This document shows, in pieces, positions 33,105-45,110 of a stretch of 64,000 bases of DNA (positions within the stretch are counted from its first letter, which is position 1; each line of letters begins with the position of its first letter). The notes beneath the pieces were generated by a model that made no database searches, was not told the origin of the DNA, and saw only the letters and a list, made by a program, of their open reading frames with translations. Source of the DNA: Amorphophallus konjac (lineage: Eukaryota; Streptophyta; Magnoliopsida; Alismatales; Araceae); the NCBI GenBank assembly GCA_022559845.1, contig CM040121.1, positions 506,458,566 to 506,522,565 of the forward strand, read 5' to 3'. Made by a program: the position numbers and the translations under genes.

Positions 33105-35190
33105 TGGAAGTCTACACATTGCATAGCTGCAGCAACTTTAAGTCTAAACACCGCACAGCTTGCAAGACTTCAAGTCTGCACAATGCACAGCACGCGAGTC
33201 ACCAAGTCTATACATTGCATAGACTGCAGGCATTCTAAGTCTGTACATTGCCTAGTGTCGCAACACCAAGTCTGTACAGAGTTCGCGTCTCATGCATCGT
33301 CTTCATAAAGTCCATACATTCACTGTAGCTTGCGTAGCTGAAGTGTGTACATCCATCGTCTCATGAAGTGTGTACATTGCGTTACATTGCTAAAGTCTGC
33401 ACATTGCGCTTTGAAGTTGCATCAAATCTAGACATTGTCTGTAGCAAGCACGAAGCCAAGTCTGTACATTCGTCAAGGGGCCAAGTCTATACATTGTGTC
33501 GTTCATCACTTCATTTGGAAGTCTGTACATTGGATTGTTCATGCAGTGTCTTTCAAAGTCTATACATTCATGCTTGTTCATTCATCCAAGTTTGTACAGC
33601 CCTCTGCATTGCACTTAATGTCTATACATTGTGCATCGTCTTGTTCAGCGTCTCATATGCACATTTGAGTCAAAGTCTGCACAGCATAAGTCTAAACACT
33701 GAGCGTCTCATTGAGCGTCTCATGTAAGTCTATACATTACATTGGCCTTCAAGCTTTACAAGTCTGTACAACGGCCTGTTCATGCATTCAGCCCAAGTCT
33801 GTACATCGGACTATTTCAAGTGAAGTCTGTACATCCGACTGTTCATGCACTCATCTTAAGTCTATACATCCGTCTGTGCATTGTCTTGGCCATCGTCTCA
33901 CAACCATCAAGTCAATACATTGGTCGGTGGCAAGTCTGCACATTGGACTCTCACTCAAAGTCTGTACAGCGCAATGTTCATATGATTCTAAGCCTATACA
34001 CTGCACTGTAGAAGCTCGAGGTGAAGTCTGTACAGCCACCAGTTCGACTTGCAAGTCTATACATCGGTAGCTTTACCGACGTTGCACTCAAAGTCTATAC
34101 ACTGATAGCTTTACCGTCGTTTCCCTTGGCAAGTCTATACATCGCAGTTGAGTGGAAGTCTGTACAGCCGTTGTGTTGCCAAAGTCCATACATTGTGAAC
34201 CTCAAAGTCTGTACAGACTTTGCCTTGTTCAAGTCTGTACATCGACCCTTTGGCAAGTCTATACATTGAAAGTCTATACACTCGATTGCCTTGCCTTGAT
34301 CAAGTCTGTACAGAGCTTCATTGTTCAAGACTGTACATCGCTCAGTTGGCAAGTCTATACATTGGAAGTATATACATTCCTTTGCCTTGCATCGCTCATC
34401 AAGTCTGTACAGCCTTTCTCTTTGCATGTCTGTACATCGTCCATGATGTCTGAACAACGAGCAAGTATGTACATCGAGCTAGTCTGCTGACTAAGTCTAT
34501 ACAGACTTTGCTTGCACAAGTATGTACATCGCTCATTTGTCTTGGCAAGTCTGCACATCGTTAAGTTCATACATTGTTCAGTGCAGTGCATTCATCAGTC
34601 GTGAAGTCTATACATTGAGTTAAGGTCTATACATCGTGCATCTAGCGTCTTTCAAGTCTATACAACGCTGCTTGTGTTTCCTCAGAGTCTGTACAGCCAG
34701 CTCTGTCACTTAGCACCTCATCAAGTCTGTACATACTTAGGCTGCATAACACAAGTCTATACATCCGCACGATAGCTAGGCATTCAACAACTCTATACAC
34801 TACGTTCATGCATTATTCTCATCGAAGTCTATTCATTGAAGTCTAGACATTGTCTCGCTTGCTTTACATCCATTTACCAGCATGTATGCACAATGGTCTT
34901 CATGCATTATCTTGCTTGATGCATTCTACGTTACTCATTAGCAAGTCTGTACAGCATATGCTCTTCATATATGATCAAAGTCTGAACATTGCATCATTGT
35001 GTATGAATTGCGTTCTTCAAGTCTATACACTGCATCATATGCATACTGCAGCAAGTGTCAGCAAGTCTATACACTGCATCATATATGCATATTACAGCAT
35101 GTGGTAAGAAGTCTATACACTCGTCTTGCCTCACACGATCAACTCTGTACAGCCATCCATGCTTGCCTTGCTTGCTGAATGAAGTCTGAA
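33105..35190 (+). repeat. U3 word array, consensus AAGTCTRTACATYG (LTR 1)
   Basis: The word AAGTCTATACATTG / AAGTCTGTACATCG and variants recurs roughly every 15-35 bases over 2.1 kb, separated by unrelated short spacers. Open frames through it give repetitive Ser/Tyr/Val/His peptides and are artefacts. It lies entirely upstream of the LTR TATA box. Confidence 0.9.
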
Positions 35191-35372
35191 CATTGCCTTA
35201 AGCTAATACTGTCTTCGACTGATTAACTGACAGGATTGTTGGACGAGGTTAATGTGTCTGGGCACGTGACTCGAGGTGGGCACCTGGCACGTGATCCAAA
35301 AAGCTGAGATGCTGACACGTGGTAGCATCACTTGGGCGGGAGAAGTGGAAAGCACACACCCTAAGCTGCTGC

Positions 35373-35383
35373 TATATATATAT
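35373..35383 (+). promoter_or_regulatory. TATA box of LTR B (5' copy)
   Basis: CTATATATATATGG precedes the purine-rich leader. The 3' LTR has the same box near 44033-44042. Confidence 0.65.
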
Positions 35384-35798
35384 GGAAGATGTCTTCCTCA
35401 GAAGAAGACTAATGAGAAGAACAGAAGAGGGCTGATCGAGACTGTGAGTGAAGAAGAAGTGAGGCAGAGAGCAGCAGAAGAAGAAAAAGAAGAAGAAGAG
35501 AAAAGAAGAGCTAGAGAGAGCCTGCACGATCGAGTGTCAGAAAAAGAAAGAGAGAAAGAGAAGGAGAAGAGAGAGAGTGAGAGTGAGAGTTCGTGGAGAA
35601 GAAGAAAGAAGTCTCGACTGAAGATCTGTCTACTGGACCGTGGATCAAATCCAGGCCAGTCAGCTCCATGGGTGCCATATCTATGTTATATTTCTTTATA
35701 GCTTTCTGATCGCTGTGTATTTTTCCTTTCTTATTTTTCCTTTCTTTTGTTATCTGTTCATCATTGTTCTTCCGACTCTCTGGATTGAGGTCGGGTTC

Positions 35799-36129
35799 CT
35801 CCTGTGGACTCAGGAGAAGGGAGACATTGTGTCTCCGGTAGCAAGTGGCTGGGAGTCACTTGTTGGGTTCCCTCCGGGTTGGAGGAAGGGAGACTTGTCT
35901 CCGGTTCTGGTCTTGTGGGTTGCAAGTCCAGGTGTTCCCTCCTGGTCTGGAGGAAGAGAGACCTAGTCTCTGGTTCCAAGTGGCTGGGAGTCACTTGGAG
36001 TGTCCCTCCGGTTTGGAGGAAGAGGGGAGGCTGTTCCCCTGGTCAAGCTATTTGGCAGCAAGTGTTCGCAGACTGAGTCTGCTGGTTCTAGCATTAGCTA
36101 GTGAAGCCTCACTCCGGTTTGGAGTGAGG
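35799..36129 (+). repeat. chain of about twelve hairpins in the LTR B leader (5' copy)
   Basis: Successive stems include CTCCTG/CAGGAG, GGAGACA/TGTCTCC, CAAGTG/CACTTG (twice), CCTCC/GGAGG (three times), GGAGAC/GTCTCC, GAGAC/GTCTC, GGGGA/TCCCC, GCAGAC/GTCTGC, CTAGC/GCTAG and finally CCTCACTCC/GGAGTGAGG (36107-36129). The 3' LTR repeats the chain at 44452-44782. Confidence 0.88.
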
Positions 36130-36452
36130 GGTAGATGTAGGTCTTGGTGACCGAACCACCTAAAAAATTATATGTGCAGTGGTTTACCTTGTGCGTTAGC
36201 TCCATATCTTCTACCACCTTTCACAGATTGTCTGAGCGTTCATATTGCTATCTTGCAGTAGGTTGATTACCTTCTTCCGCTTCCGCTAATTGATTGTTTA
36301 GGCGCGAGATAGATGTTTGTTCTTCGGTTCAAAAGAGATTCTGATTAGTTTCCCAGCTTGTCTATCTTGTTCTAGTTTTTATTGAGCGAAAAGTTTTTAA
36401 GGGTGGGATTCATTCACCCCCCCTCTGAATCCAGCGCACCGATCCTATCAAT

Positions 36453-36464
36453 TGGTATCAGAGC
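36453..36464 (+). other. primer binding site of element B (tRNA-iMet)
   Basis: TGGTATCAGAGC, two bases after the LTR end, is the classic complement of the 3' end of initiator tRNA-Met used by plant copia elements. Confidence 0.95.
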
Positions 36465-36571
36465 GGTTTCTGACTTACAGATCCAACGATCTGCAGAGGA
36501 TCCTGCTAGCGTTTTGGTGCATCATTGTCTTCTACATATTGTTTCACAAAATTGCCTGTTGATTTGTCTTC

Positions 36572-39102
36572 ATGGCTCATCCACCGATTTTCAGTGGCAC
36601 GGACTTTAATGTTTGGTTTAAAAACTTGCATATGTTTGTTACGACTACTGATCCAGATCTGTGGAAACTAATTTCACATGGTCCACATAGACTACCAAAA
36701 GATCAGTCCAAATGGACTAATAAGCATCGATCTATGTGTGCAGAAAATCAGAAGGCTTGGAATCTGATGAAGGCAGCTACTGACAAAGCCTTTCATTCAT
36801 GTTTCCTTGATTGCAGATCTGCAAGTGATATATTGGAGATGATGAAGAGAGCCGGGAAAGGAAATCAAACAAGCTGCATGATGGCTCGAGGAAGTGGACA
36901 AAGCAGCAATCAAGAAGAAGAACAGGATGATGAGGAGGTAAATCTCTTCGAGAATTTTTGTCTAGATGATTGGGAGAATGCATATGCTGAATTATTAGAG
37001 TCACATGAGAGGTTAAGAAAATAGTATAAAAAATTGAAGAAGGGTACTGGGTTAGATAGTTCAAGTTCTCCATGTAAAAATTGTACTGAATTGAAAAATG
37101 TTCATGATGTTTGTATGTCTGATTTTCAAATGCTGAAAAAATAAATTTCGTTGCTGAAAATTGAGAATCAAGATCATGTAAATGAGATATCTGAACTCAA
37201 AGAGAAACTCAGTTCAAATAATGATAATCAGACTCTTGTTAACTATCATGACCAGTATGAAAAATTGCTGAAAAATTTTGAAAGTGTGAACTCAGATTTA
37301 AACAAGCTAAAATCTGAAAATGACTCTCTTAGAAAATCTGTTAAAGAAAATGAAGAAAAATTAGAGAAACTTGAAAAGGAGAACACATTGCTGATTGAAA
37401 AATCTGATGCCATAAAATCTGTAAACATGGAGTTGCAGAAAAACATTGAAAACTTGCATAGGGAGTATGAAACTCCAAATAATCCAAAAGTATCTCAAGA
37501 TGACCAGATTCTTCTTGATGAATTAATTCAAAATGATACTTTGGTTAAAGAAAATGAGAAGTTAAAAGTGCTGAACTCCACTATGTCTGAGAGACTTCTA
37601 GCCTTAGAAAGAGGAAAAACTGTTTGCATTGAAGATTCTGATAAACTGAGCAATCTAGAACAGGAAGTTGAGAAATATAAAACTGCTAACAAAGTTTTGA
37701 ATGAAGCTATAAATTGCAGTGAGCAAGAGATTGTCAGTTACGAGTTACACATTGCCTCTTTAGAAGATGAAATCCAAGACTTGAGGAACTCTCTGTCAAA
37801 GTTTGTTGATGGGCAGAAAAACCTAGACAAGCTACTAGGTATAAAAATCAACTCTAGGAAGGAAGGGCTGGGCTACAATAAGATCAACAAGAAAGAGCTT
37901 CAGAGCAAGTTGATAACATCATTTGTAAATGCCTCAAATGTAGCCACAACATCTAAAGACAAACAGCCCATTGTTCAGAAAATGCTGGGAACGAAGGTTA
38001 ATTTTAAGAAAGAGGGACTGGGTTACAATCCAGTTATGAGGAAGGTTGATGGAACCAACTTGAAAACTGTTTTTGTTAAATCTTCTGAACAGAAAAGTCT
38101 TCTATCCCATCTCCAACTCAATACAAGGCTAAGAAAATAGAAAAACATGATAAAAATCAGAAAAGGATTGGAAAACAGAAAATAAATAAAAAGGATACAT
38201 CATTGCATGTTGATCACAGTCCTCACACACACTCACATGCATCTAAAAATAAAATGATCTGTCATTACTATCATAGATTTGGTCATTTGATGCATGATTG
38301 TAAATTGATGGAGAAGGATGATAGGAATGCTAGGAAATTTCATGATAAAAATCTTTCACCTCAGAAAAAGAAAACTGAATGTTTTCACTGTGGCAAATTT
38401 GGTCATAAGGCATTTGAATGTTGGCATGCTCAGGGTAGAAAGTTTAATTCTAAAACTGTCAATCTCCCTGCAGACAGAAATGATTATGATAGGAACAAAT
38501 TTGTTGTAAATAGGAAATATTCTGCTTGTTTCAATTGTGGCAAGATGGGCCACATTGCAGCTCATTGCTGGCATGATAAGGGGAAGAAATTTCATTCTGA
38601 GTTCGTTAATTTCCATGACAACAAAAATATTTTTGAAAGGAAAACTCTTGCATGTCTTGAGTGTGGTAAGTTAGGCCACAGAGCTAAAGATTGTTGGCAT
38701 GCTCAGCAGAACTATGTTAACCCCTATGTTATCAAATTCTATGCCAGAAAATCTGTGAGTCTTCCATGCTATAACTATGGAAAGGCAGGTCACAGGGCTG
38801 CAACCTGTTGGCTGGCAGGATATCAAAACCAAACTGGTTTTGGTAAACAGAATTTTTATTCTGTTAGCAAAAAATTTCATGCATATGCACATAGAATTCA
38901 TGCTAATAAGAATATGTATAAATCAGATCTAAAATCTACTGCATCTCCTTATCATTATGGCAAATCTGGACATTTGATGGATGGTTATCCTCTGATGAAA
39001 TTTAATGATCATCAAGTTAAAAATGTGCTGAGAAAACCTGCTAGAAGTGATACTGTCATGACAGGACCCAAGACCTCTTGGGTGCCCATTTGTGCAAAAT
39101 AG
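36572..39102 (+). pseudogene. copia gag of element B, with coiled coil and six zinc-knuckle units
   Basis: The frame opens with a short Gag N-terminus (FSGTDFNVWFKNLHMFVT) lacking most of the usual UBN2-type domain. It has stops at 37022-37024 (TAG) and 37142-37144 (TAA), and a long coiled coil (about 37150-37800). Two repeats of LG-x-K-x-N-x2-KEGLGYN follow, and a one-base frameshift near 38098. Then come six zinc-knuckle units between 38260 and 39000. Units 2, 3 and 4 keep C-x2-C-x4-H-x4-C. Units 1 and 5 have Tyr for the second Cys, and unit 6 has Tyr for all three. It ends GPKTSWVP. A coiled coil in Gag is known for Sireviruses. It cannot give full-length Gag. Confidence 0.85.
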
Positions 39103-41511
39103 TTTGCTAACTTGCAGGTGTGCCTTGGAAGCTGATTAATAAAGAGGGGATTAATCCAAGGTACTCAAGAATGAAAACCCCTTCCTGAACTTTTCAGGTA
39201 AATTTCTTACATTTCCTGTTTTTAGTTTTACTACATAGCACATTAAATCTGTTTTTGCATATTCATTCATCATCTGCCATTTGCATTATTTTCTGATCAT
39301 GCACTTGCTGAATGTTCTGTGCATATAAGAGTTTAAAGGGTTGTCTGCATCTGATGCATACATATGCCAATTGCAGTTGTTTGTTAATTGTTGATATGCA
39401 TAATCTCTGAAAATAAATTGCAACTTCTGAAAATCTGAACTGCATATGAATGTTGTTTGAAATTTATCTGTTGCATAGCTCACTGAAAATCTGGATTGCC
39501 TATAGGACTGCATGTTGAATTATCATGATTGACCACTATGGTATATTAAATGGTAAGCTACTAAAAGGCAGGAAAATCTGTCTGGAGGTTCTTACTGTGT
39601 GTGAGATGGTCTTTTAGACCAGGTTCTCCGCCTAATACCATGGGTCATATTGTTTGATAGGGCAGTCTGTATGTGCATGAGTCACAAAGACATATGTTCA
39701 GTTTTCATGGCAAACATTGCATGTTTTCAGGGGTAGTTAATTGCATGTCTTTGCATGGCAATCAATGTTGAGTCCTTGCATGTCTTTGCATACATGTAGT
39801 TAATAGCATTGCATTTCACTACATTGAAAAAGCCAAAAAGATTAACTGAATGCATATTGTGAGGGGGAGTCAATGCATTGCATGTAGGTTGTCAAATGCA
39901 TACACTTGTCAGAATTCATTGCATATCCTTCCTTATTGATTTTGTTGACAAACCTTGATCATATTCTGAAAACATTGAGCTTCAAAATCTCTTCTATCAT
40001 TTGGTATCAGAATTCTATTCATGAAGATTTCAATGGGACTATTTCGATCATAAATCTGAAAACACTTGAACTAGGAATCTTCTATTATACGATTTTATGA
40101 ATGTCTGAAATAACTCATGTGGTTTAAGTTTAATGTATTCATGGAATTTGTCTGTAAGTCTCTTAAAAATATCTGAATCATGTTTAATAAACATTAACCA
40201 ACTTTTTCATGATGTGCCTTGTAAAACCTTCTGAAATCTGCACTATTGAATACATGGCTTTAATTGGTTAAGTACATGAAATTATTATTGACTTGAAGCA
40301 AGTGAATTTGTCTGAATTGTCTAAAGGGTTAATTTCTGTCAGAGCAATGACTTTGGTCACTGAGAAACACATGTCCAAAGGACTGTGTCATGAGGTGCCA
40401 TAGTTAACTCTGCTTAAGAATGATTGTTAATCAGGCAGAGCAATGGCATGCACACTGAGAAATACAACTCACTCATCAAAGAAATGATTTGCAGTGTGTC
40501 ATGATGTGTAAATGCTACCTCTGTTCATATAAAGCATGACTGTTAGTCACACTAAGTGCTTAGGGATATTGGCCTCTGATCAAGGTATATCCTCTAGTTA
40601 CAAAGTGTACACTGAACTAGAGTGCTCGTAAAATTTGTAGCATGAAAATTTGTTGAACAAATTGCAATATTTGAATATGATGCAAAAATCAAATTGTTAT
40701 AACCCTAGACAAAATCTCATGACTTCATAATTGCTTGATCTCAATACTAGTGCATGTATGTCTGACAGAAGTCAATAAATTTGATTGTATAAGAGAAAGG
40801 GAGGATAATCAAGATAGAATTATGAGGGCTTGGTTCATTTTTATTAAACCTTGGTTTTAGATATCAATACAGAATTTTATTGATAAACCTTGCATACATC
40901 ATGTTTAAACCATGCTGATCAATAAAATTCATTCATAAGCCCTTATAATGGAAGACTTTGAAAAATTATGTTTTGGATTTATGAGATTGATATCTCCTTG
41001 AAAATCTTATTTTGAACTTCTTGTGTTTGAAACTCTTCTCCTCACTGTCCTTGGTTCATTGACCTGAACTTACCCTTGAATGCCACTGTGGTCTCCATCT
41101 CAACCACATCAATTGGGAGAAATGCAACAGATGCATATCAGTTGGTATCTTTTCAGGGGGAGCTTCCTTCTCATATTGAATCATGCTCATATCAATTGTG
41201 ACCCTACACTCATATTCTTAGGGGGAGGTATTACATTTCTTGCTGCATCTGCATCTCTGCATTCATACCTCTGCATGATTGTTTTTTTTTAAAAAAAAAT
41301 AAAAGGAGAGAAATTGATTTGAGTCATATTGCTCTTTGAGGAAGAATGTGCTTTCATGTAGTTAAAGGGAGAAATGTTCTTTCAATTGTTTCACATCTGC
41401 TTATTTTTCCTCTCTCAAACTAATGTCTTTTTGCTGAAGTCAAAGGGCGAGAATGTTTTTGACTTGAGTCAGTGTGACTCATAGTGTTGCCATCATCAAA
41501 AAGGGGGAGAT
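39103..41511 (+). mobile_element. element B: non-coding internal region with repeated purine tracts
   Basis: About 2.4 kb with no gene, alignable in blocks to element A 596-3899. AGGGGGAG-like tracts lie near 39861, 41155, 41218, 41365, 41445 and 41500. The last one abuts the 3' LTR and is the functional polypurine tract. Confidence 0.75.
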
Positions 41512-44500
41512 TGTTGTGCCCCTGTGGTCTTGATGATTGGTTTTGATGATAGCAAACACTATAAGTCACCATATGCATGTGTGCATGAAAGACCTTGTTG
41601 ATTCAGTTTAGCAGTCATTCATATGTTCAGTCTTTCAGATGCTCAGTCATTTTATCTGCTTACACTGTGAGTCATTGCATTTGATGTTCAGTCATTTTAT
41701 CTGCTGCATAAAGCATGTTTAGTCATTTTATCTGCTGCATCTCTCTGCTTGTGGAAGTCTACACATTGCATAGCTGCAGCAACTTCAAGTCTAAACACCG
41801 CACAGCTTGCAAGACTTCAAGTCTGCACAATGCACAGCACGCGAGTCACCAAGTCTATACATTGCATAGACTGCAGGCATTCTAAGTCTGTACATTACCT
41901 AGTGTCGCAACACCAAGTCTGTACAGAGTTCGTGTCTCATGCATCGTCTTCATAAAGTCCATACATCCATTGTAGCTTGCGTAGCTGAAGTGTGTACATC
42001 CATCGTCTCATGAAGTGTGTATATTGCGTTACATTGCTAAAGTCTGCACATTGCGTTTTGAAGTTGCATCAAGTCTAGACATTGTCCTGTAGCAAGCACG
42101 AAGCCAAGTCTGTACATTCGTCAAGGGGCCAAGTCTATACATTGTGTCATTCATCACTTCATTTGGAAGTCTGTACATTGGATTGTTCATGCAGTGTCTT
42201 TCAAAGTCTATACATTCATGCTTGTTCATTCATCCAAGTTTGTACAGCCCTCTGCATTGCACTTAAGGTCTATACATTGTGCATCGTCTTATTCAACGTC
42301 TCATATGCACATTTGAGTCAAAGTCTGTACAGCATAAGTCTAAACACTGAGCGTCTCATTGAGCGTCTCATGTAAGTCTATACATTACATTGGCCTTCAA
42401 GCTTTACAAGTCTGTACAACGGCCTGTTCATGCATTCAGCCCAAGTCTGTACATCGGACTATTTCAAGTGAAGTCTGTACATCCGACTGTTCATGCACTC
42501 ATCTTAAGTCTATACATCCGTCTGTGCATTGTCTTGGCCATCGTCTCACAACCATCAAGTCAATACATTGTTCGGTGGCAAGTCTGCACATTGGACTCTC
42601 ACTCAAAGTCTGTACAGCGCAATGTTCATATGATTCTAAGCCTATACACTGCACTGTAGAAGCTCGAGGTGAAGTATGTACAGCCAACAGTTCGACTTGC
42701 AAGTCTATACATCGGTAGCTTTACCGACGTCTCACTCAAAGTCTATACACTGATAGCTTTACCGTCGTTTCCCTTGGCAAGTCTATACATCGCAGTTGAG
42801 TGGAAGTCTGTACAGCCGTTGTGTTGCCAAAGTCCATACATTGTGAACCTCAAAGTCTGTATAGACTTTGCCTTGTTCAAGTCTGTACATCGACCCTTTG
42901 GCAAGTCTATACATTGAAAGTCTATACACTCGATTGCCTTGCCTTGATCAAGTCTGTACAGAGCTTCATTGTTCAAGACTGTACATCGCTCAGTTGACAA
43001 GTCTATACATTGGAAGTATATACATTCCTTTGCCTTGCATCGCTCATCAAGTCTGTACAGCCTTTCTCTTTGCATGTCTGTACATCGTCCATGATGTCTG
43101 AACAACGAGCAAGTATGTACATCGAGCTAGTCTGCTGACTAAGTCTATACAGACTTTGCTTGCACAAGTATGTACATCGCTCATTTGTCTTGGCAAGTCT
43201 GCACATCGTTAAGTCCATACATTGTTCAGTGCAGTGCATTCATCAGTCGTGAAGTCTATACATTGAGTTAAGGTCTATACATCGTGCATCTAGCGTCTTT
43301 CAAGTCTATACAACGCTGCTTGTGTTTCCTCAGAGTCTGTACAGCCAGCTCTGTCACTTAGCACCTCATCAAGTCTGTACATACTTAGGCTGCATAACAC
43401 AAGTCTATACATCCGCACGATAGCTAGGCATTCAGCAACTCTATACACTACGTTCATGCATTGTTCTCATCGAAGTCTATTCATTGAAGTCTAGACATTG
43501 TCTCGCTTGCTTGAATGAAGTCTGTACATCCATTTACCAGCATGTATGCACAATGGTCTTCATGCATTATCTTGCTTGATGCATTCTACGTTACTCATTA
43601 GCAAGTCTGTACAGCATATGCTCTTCATATATGATCAAAGTCTGAACATTGCATCATTGTGTATGAATTGCGTTCTTCAAGTCTATACACTGCATCATAT
43701 GCATACTGCAGCAAGTGTCAGCAAGTCTATACACTGCATCATATATGCATATTACAGCATGTGGTAAGAAGTCTATACACTCGTCTTGCCTCACACGATC
43801 AACTCTGTACAGCCATCCATGCTTGCCTTGCTTGCTGAATGAAGTCTGAACATTGCCTTAAGCTAATACTGCCTTCGACTGATTAACTGACAGGATTGTT
43901 GGACGAGGTTAATGTGTCTGGGCACGTGACTCGAGGTGGGCACCTGGCACGTGATCCAAGAAGCTGAGATGCTGACACGTGGTAGCATCACTTGGGCGGG
44001 AGAAGTGGAAAGCACACGCCCTAAGCTGCTGCTATATATATATGAAGATGTCTTCCTCAGAAGAAGACTAATGAGAAGAACAGAAGAGGGCTGATCGAGA
44101 CTGTGAGTGAAGAAGAAGTGAGGCAGAGAGCAGCAGAAGAAGAAAAAGAAGAAGAAGAGAAAAGAAGAGCTAGAGAGAGCCTGCACGATCGAGTGTCAGA
44201 AAAAGAAAGAGAGAAAGAGAAGGAGAAGAGAGAGAGTGAGAGTTCGTGGAGAAGAAGAAAGAAGTCTCGACTGAAGATCTGTCTACTGGACCGTGGATCA
44301 AATCCAGGCCAGTTAGCTCCATGGGAGCCATATCTATGTTATCTTTCTTTACAGCTTTCTGATCGCTGTGTATTTTTCCTTTCTTATTTTTCCTTTCTTT
44401 TGTTATATGTTCATCATTGTTCTTCCGACTCTCTGGATTGAGGTCGGGTTCCTCCTGTGGACTCAGGAGAAGGGAGACATTGTGTCTCCGGTAGCAAGTG

Positions 44501-45105
44501 GCTGGGAGTCACTTGTTGGGTTCCCTCCGGGTTGGAGGAAGGGAGACTTGTCTCCGGTTCTGGTCTTGTGGGTTGCAAGTCCAGGTGTTCCCTCCTGGTC
44601 TGGAGGAAGAGAGACCTAGTCTCTGGTTCCAAGTGGCTGGGAGTCACTTGGAGTGTCCCTCCGGTTTGGAGGAAGAGGGGAGGTTGTTCCCCTAGTCAAG
44701 CTGTTTGGCAGCAAGTGTTCGCAGACTGAGTCTGCTGGTTCTAGCATTAGCTAGTGAAGCCTCACTCCGGTTTGGAGTGAGGGGTGGATGTAGGTCTTGG
44801 TGACCGAACCACCTAAAAAATTATATGTGCAGTGGTTTGCCTTGTGCGTTAGCTCCAATCTTCTACCACCTTTCACAGATTGTCTGAGCGTTCATATTGC
44901 TATCTTGCAGTAGGTTGATTACCTTCTTCCGCTTCCGCTAGTTGATTGTTTAGGCGCGAGATAGATGTTTGTTCTTCGGTTCAAAAGAGATTCTGATTAG
45001 TTTCCCAGCTTGTCTATCTTGTTCTAGTTTTTATTGAGCGAAAAGTTTTTAAGGGTGGGATTCATTCACCCCCCCCCCTCTGAATCCAGCGCACCGATCC
45101 TATCA
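41512..45105 (+). mobile_element. 3' LTR of element B
   Basis: 3594 bp, near identical to the 5' LTR. Differences include 13 extra bases within GAATGAAGTCTGTACATC near 43512 and a 6-base GAGTGA difference in the leader near 44237. Confidence 0.93.
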
Positions 45106-45110
45106 AGTAG
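45106..45110 (+). repeat. 5-bp target duplication, right of element B
   Basis: AGTAG, duplicate of 32860-32864. Confidence 0.92.

Larger units (their letters stand above)
32865..36450 (+). mobile_element. 5' LTR of element B
   Basis: 3586 bp, from TGTTGTGCCCC to CCTATCA. Its parts are a word array (33105-35190), TATA box (35373-35383), purine-rich leader (35400-35600), hairpin chain (35799-36129), the GAACCACCTAAAAAATT block and CATTCACCCCCCCTCTGAATCC. Confidence 0.93.
32865..45105 (+). mobile_element. element B: complete non-autonomous Sirevirus-like copia element
   Basis: The 12,241-bp element has AGTAG target duplications, LTRs 32865-36450 and 41512-45105 (TG...CA), a tRNA-iMet primer site at 36453-36464, a broken gag (36572-39102) and a final polypurine tract at 41498-41511. 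There is no protease, integrase, reverse transcriptase or RNase H. The two LTRs are near identical by eye, so insertion is recent, while gag already carries stops and a frameshift. It was probably mobilised by enzymes supplied in trans. Confidence 0.93.

Noticed and set aside
33102..34591. Many open frames with repeated Lys-Ser-Val-His / Tyr-Thr-Leu peptides
   Set aside because: They are translations of the AAGTCTATACATTG word array on both strands, lie in LTR U3, and recur unchanged in the second LTR. Nothing indicates coding.
33105..35190. CRISPR-like pattern of short repeats with variable spacers
   Set aside because: The genome is eukaryotic, the repeats are 12-15 bases and degenerate, spacers vary widely in length, and the array is inside an LTR with no cas genes.
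35439..35640. Glu/Lys/Arg-rich frames in LTR leaders (also 5578-5750, 44103-44280, 62400-62760)
   Set aside because: They come from GA-rich leader DNA. Similar peptides appear on either strand and show no domain.
36107..36129. Hairpin CCTCACTCC/GGAGTGAGG as a transcription terminator
   Set aside because: Bacterial-type terminators do not apply. It is one of a chain of hairpins within an LTR leader and is not followed by a T run.
36453..36464. tRNA-like sequence TGGTATCAGAGC
   Set aside because: It is the retroelement primer binding site, not a tRNA gene. No cloverleaf surrounds it.
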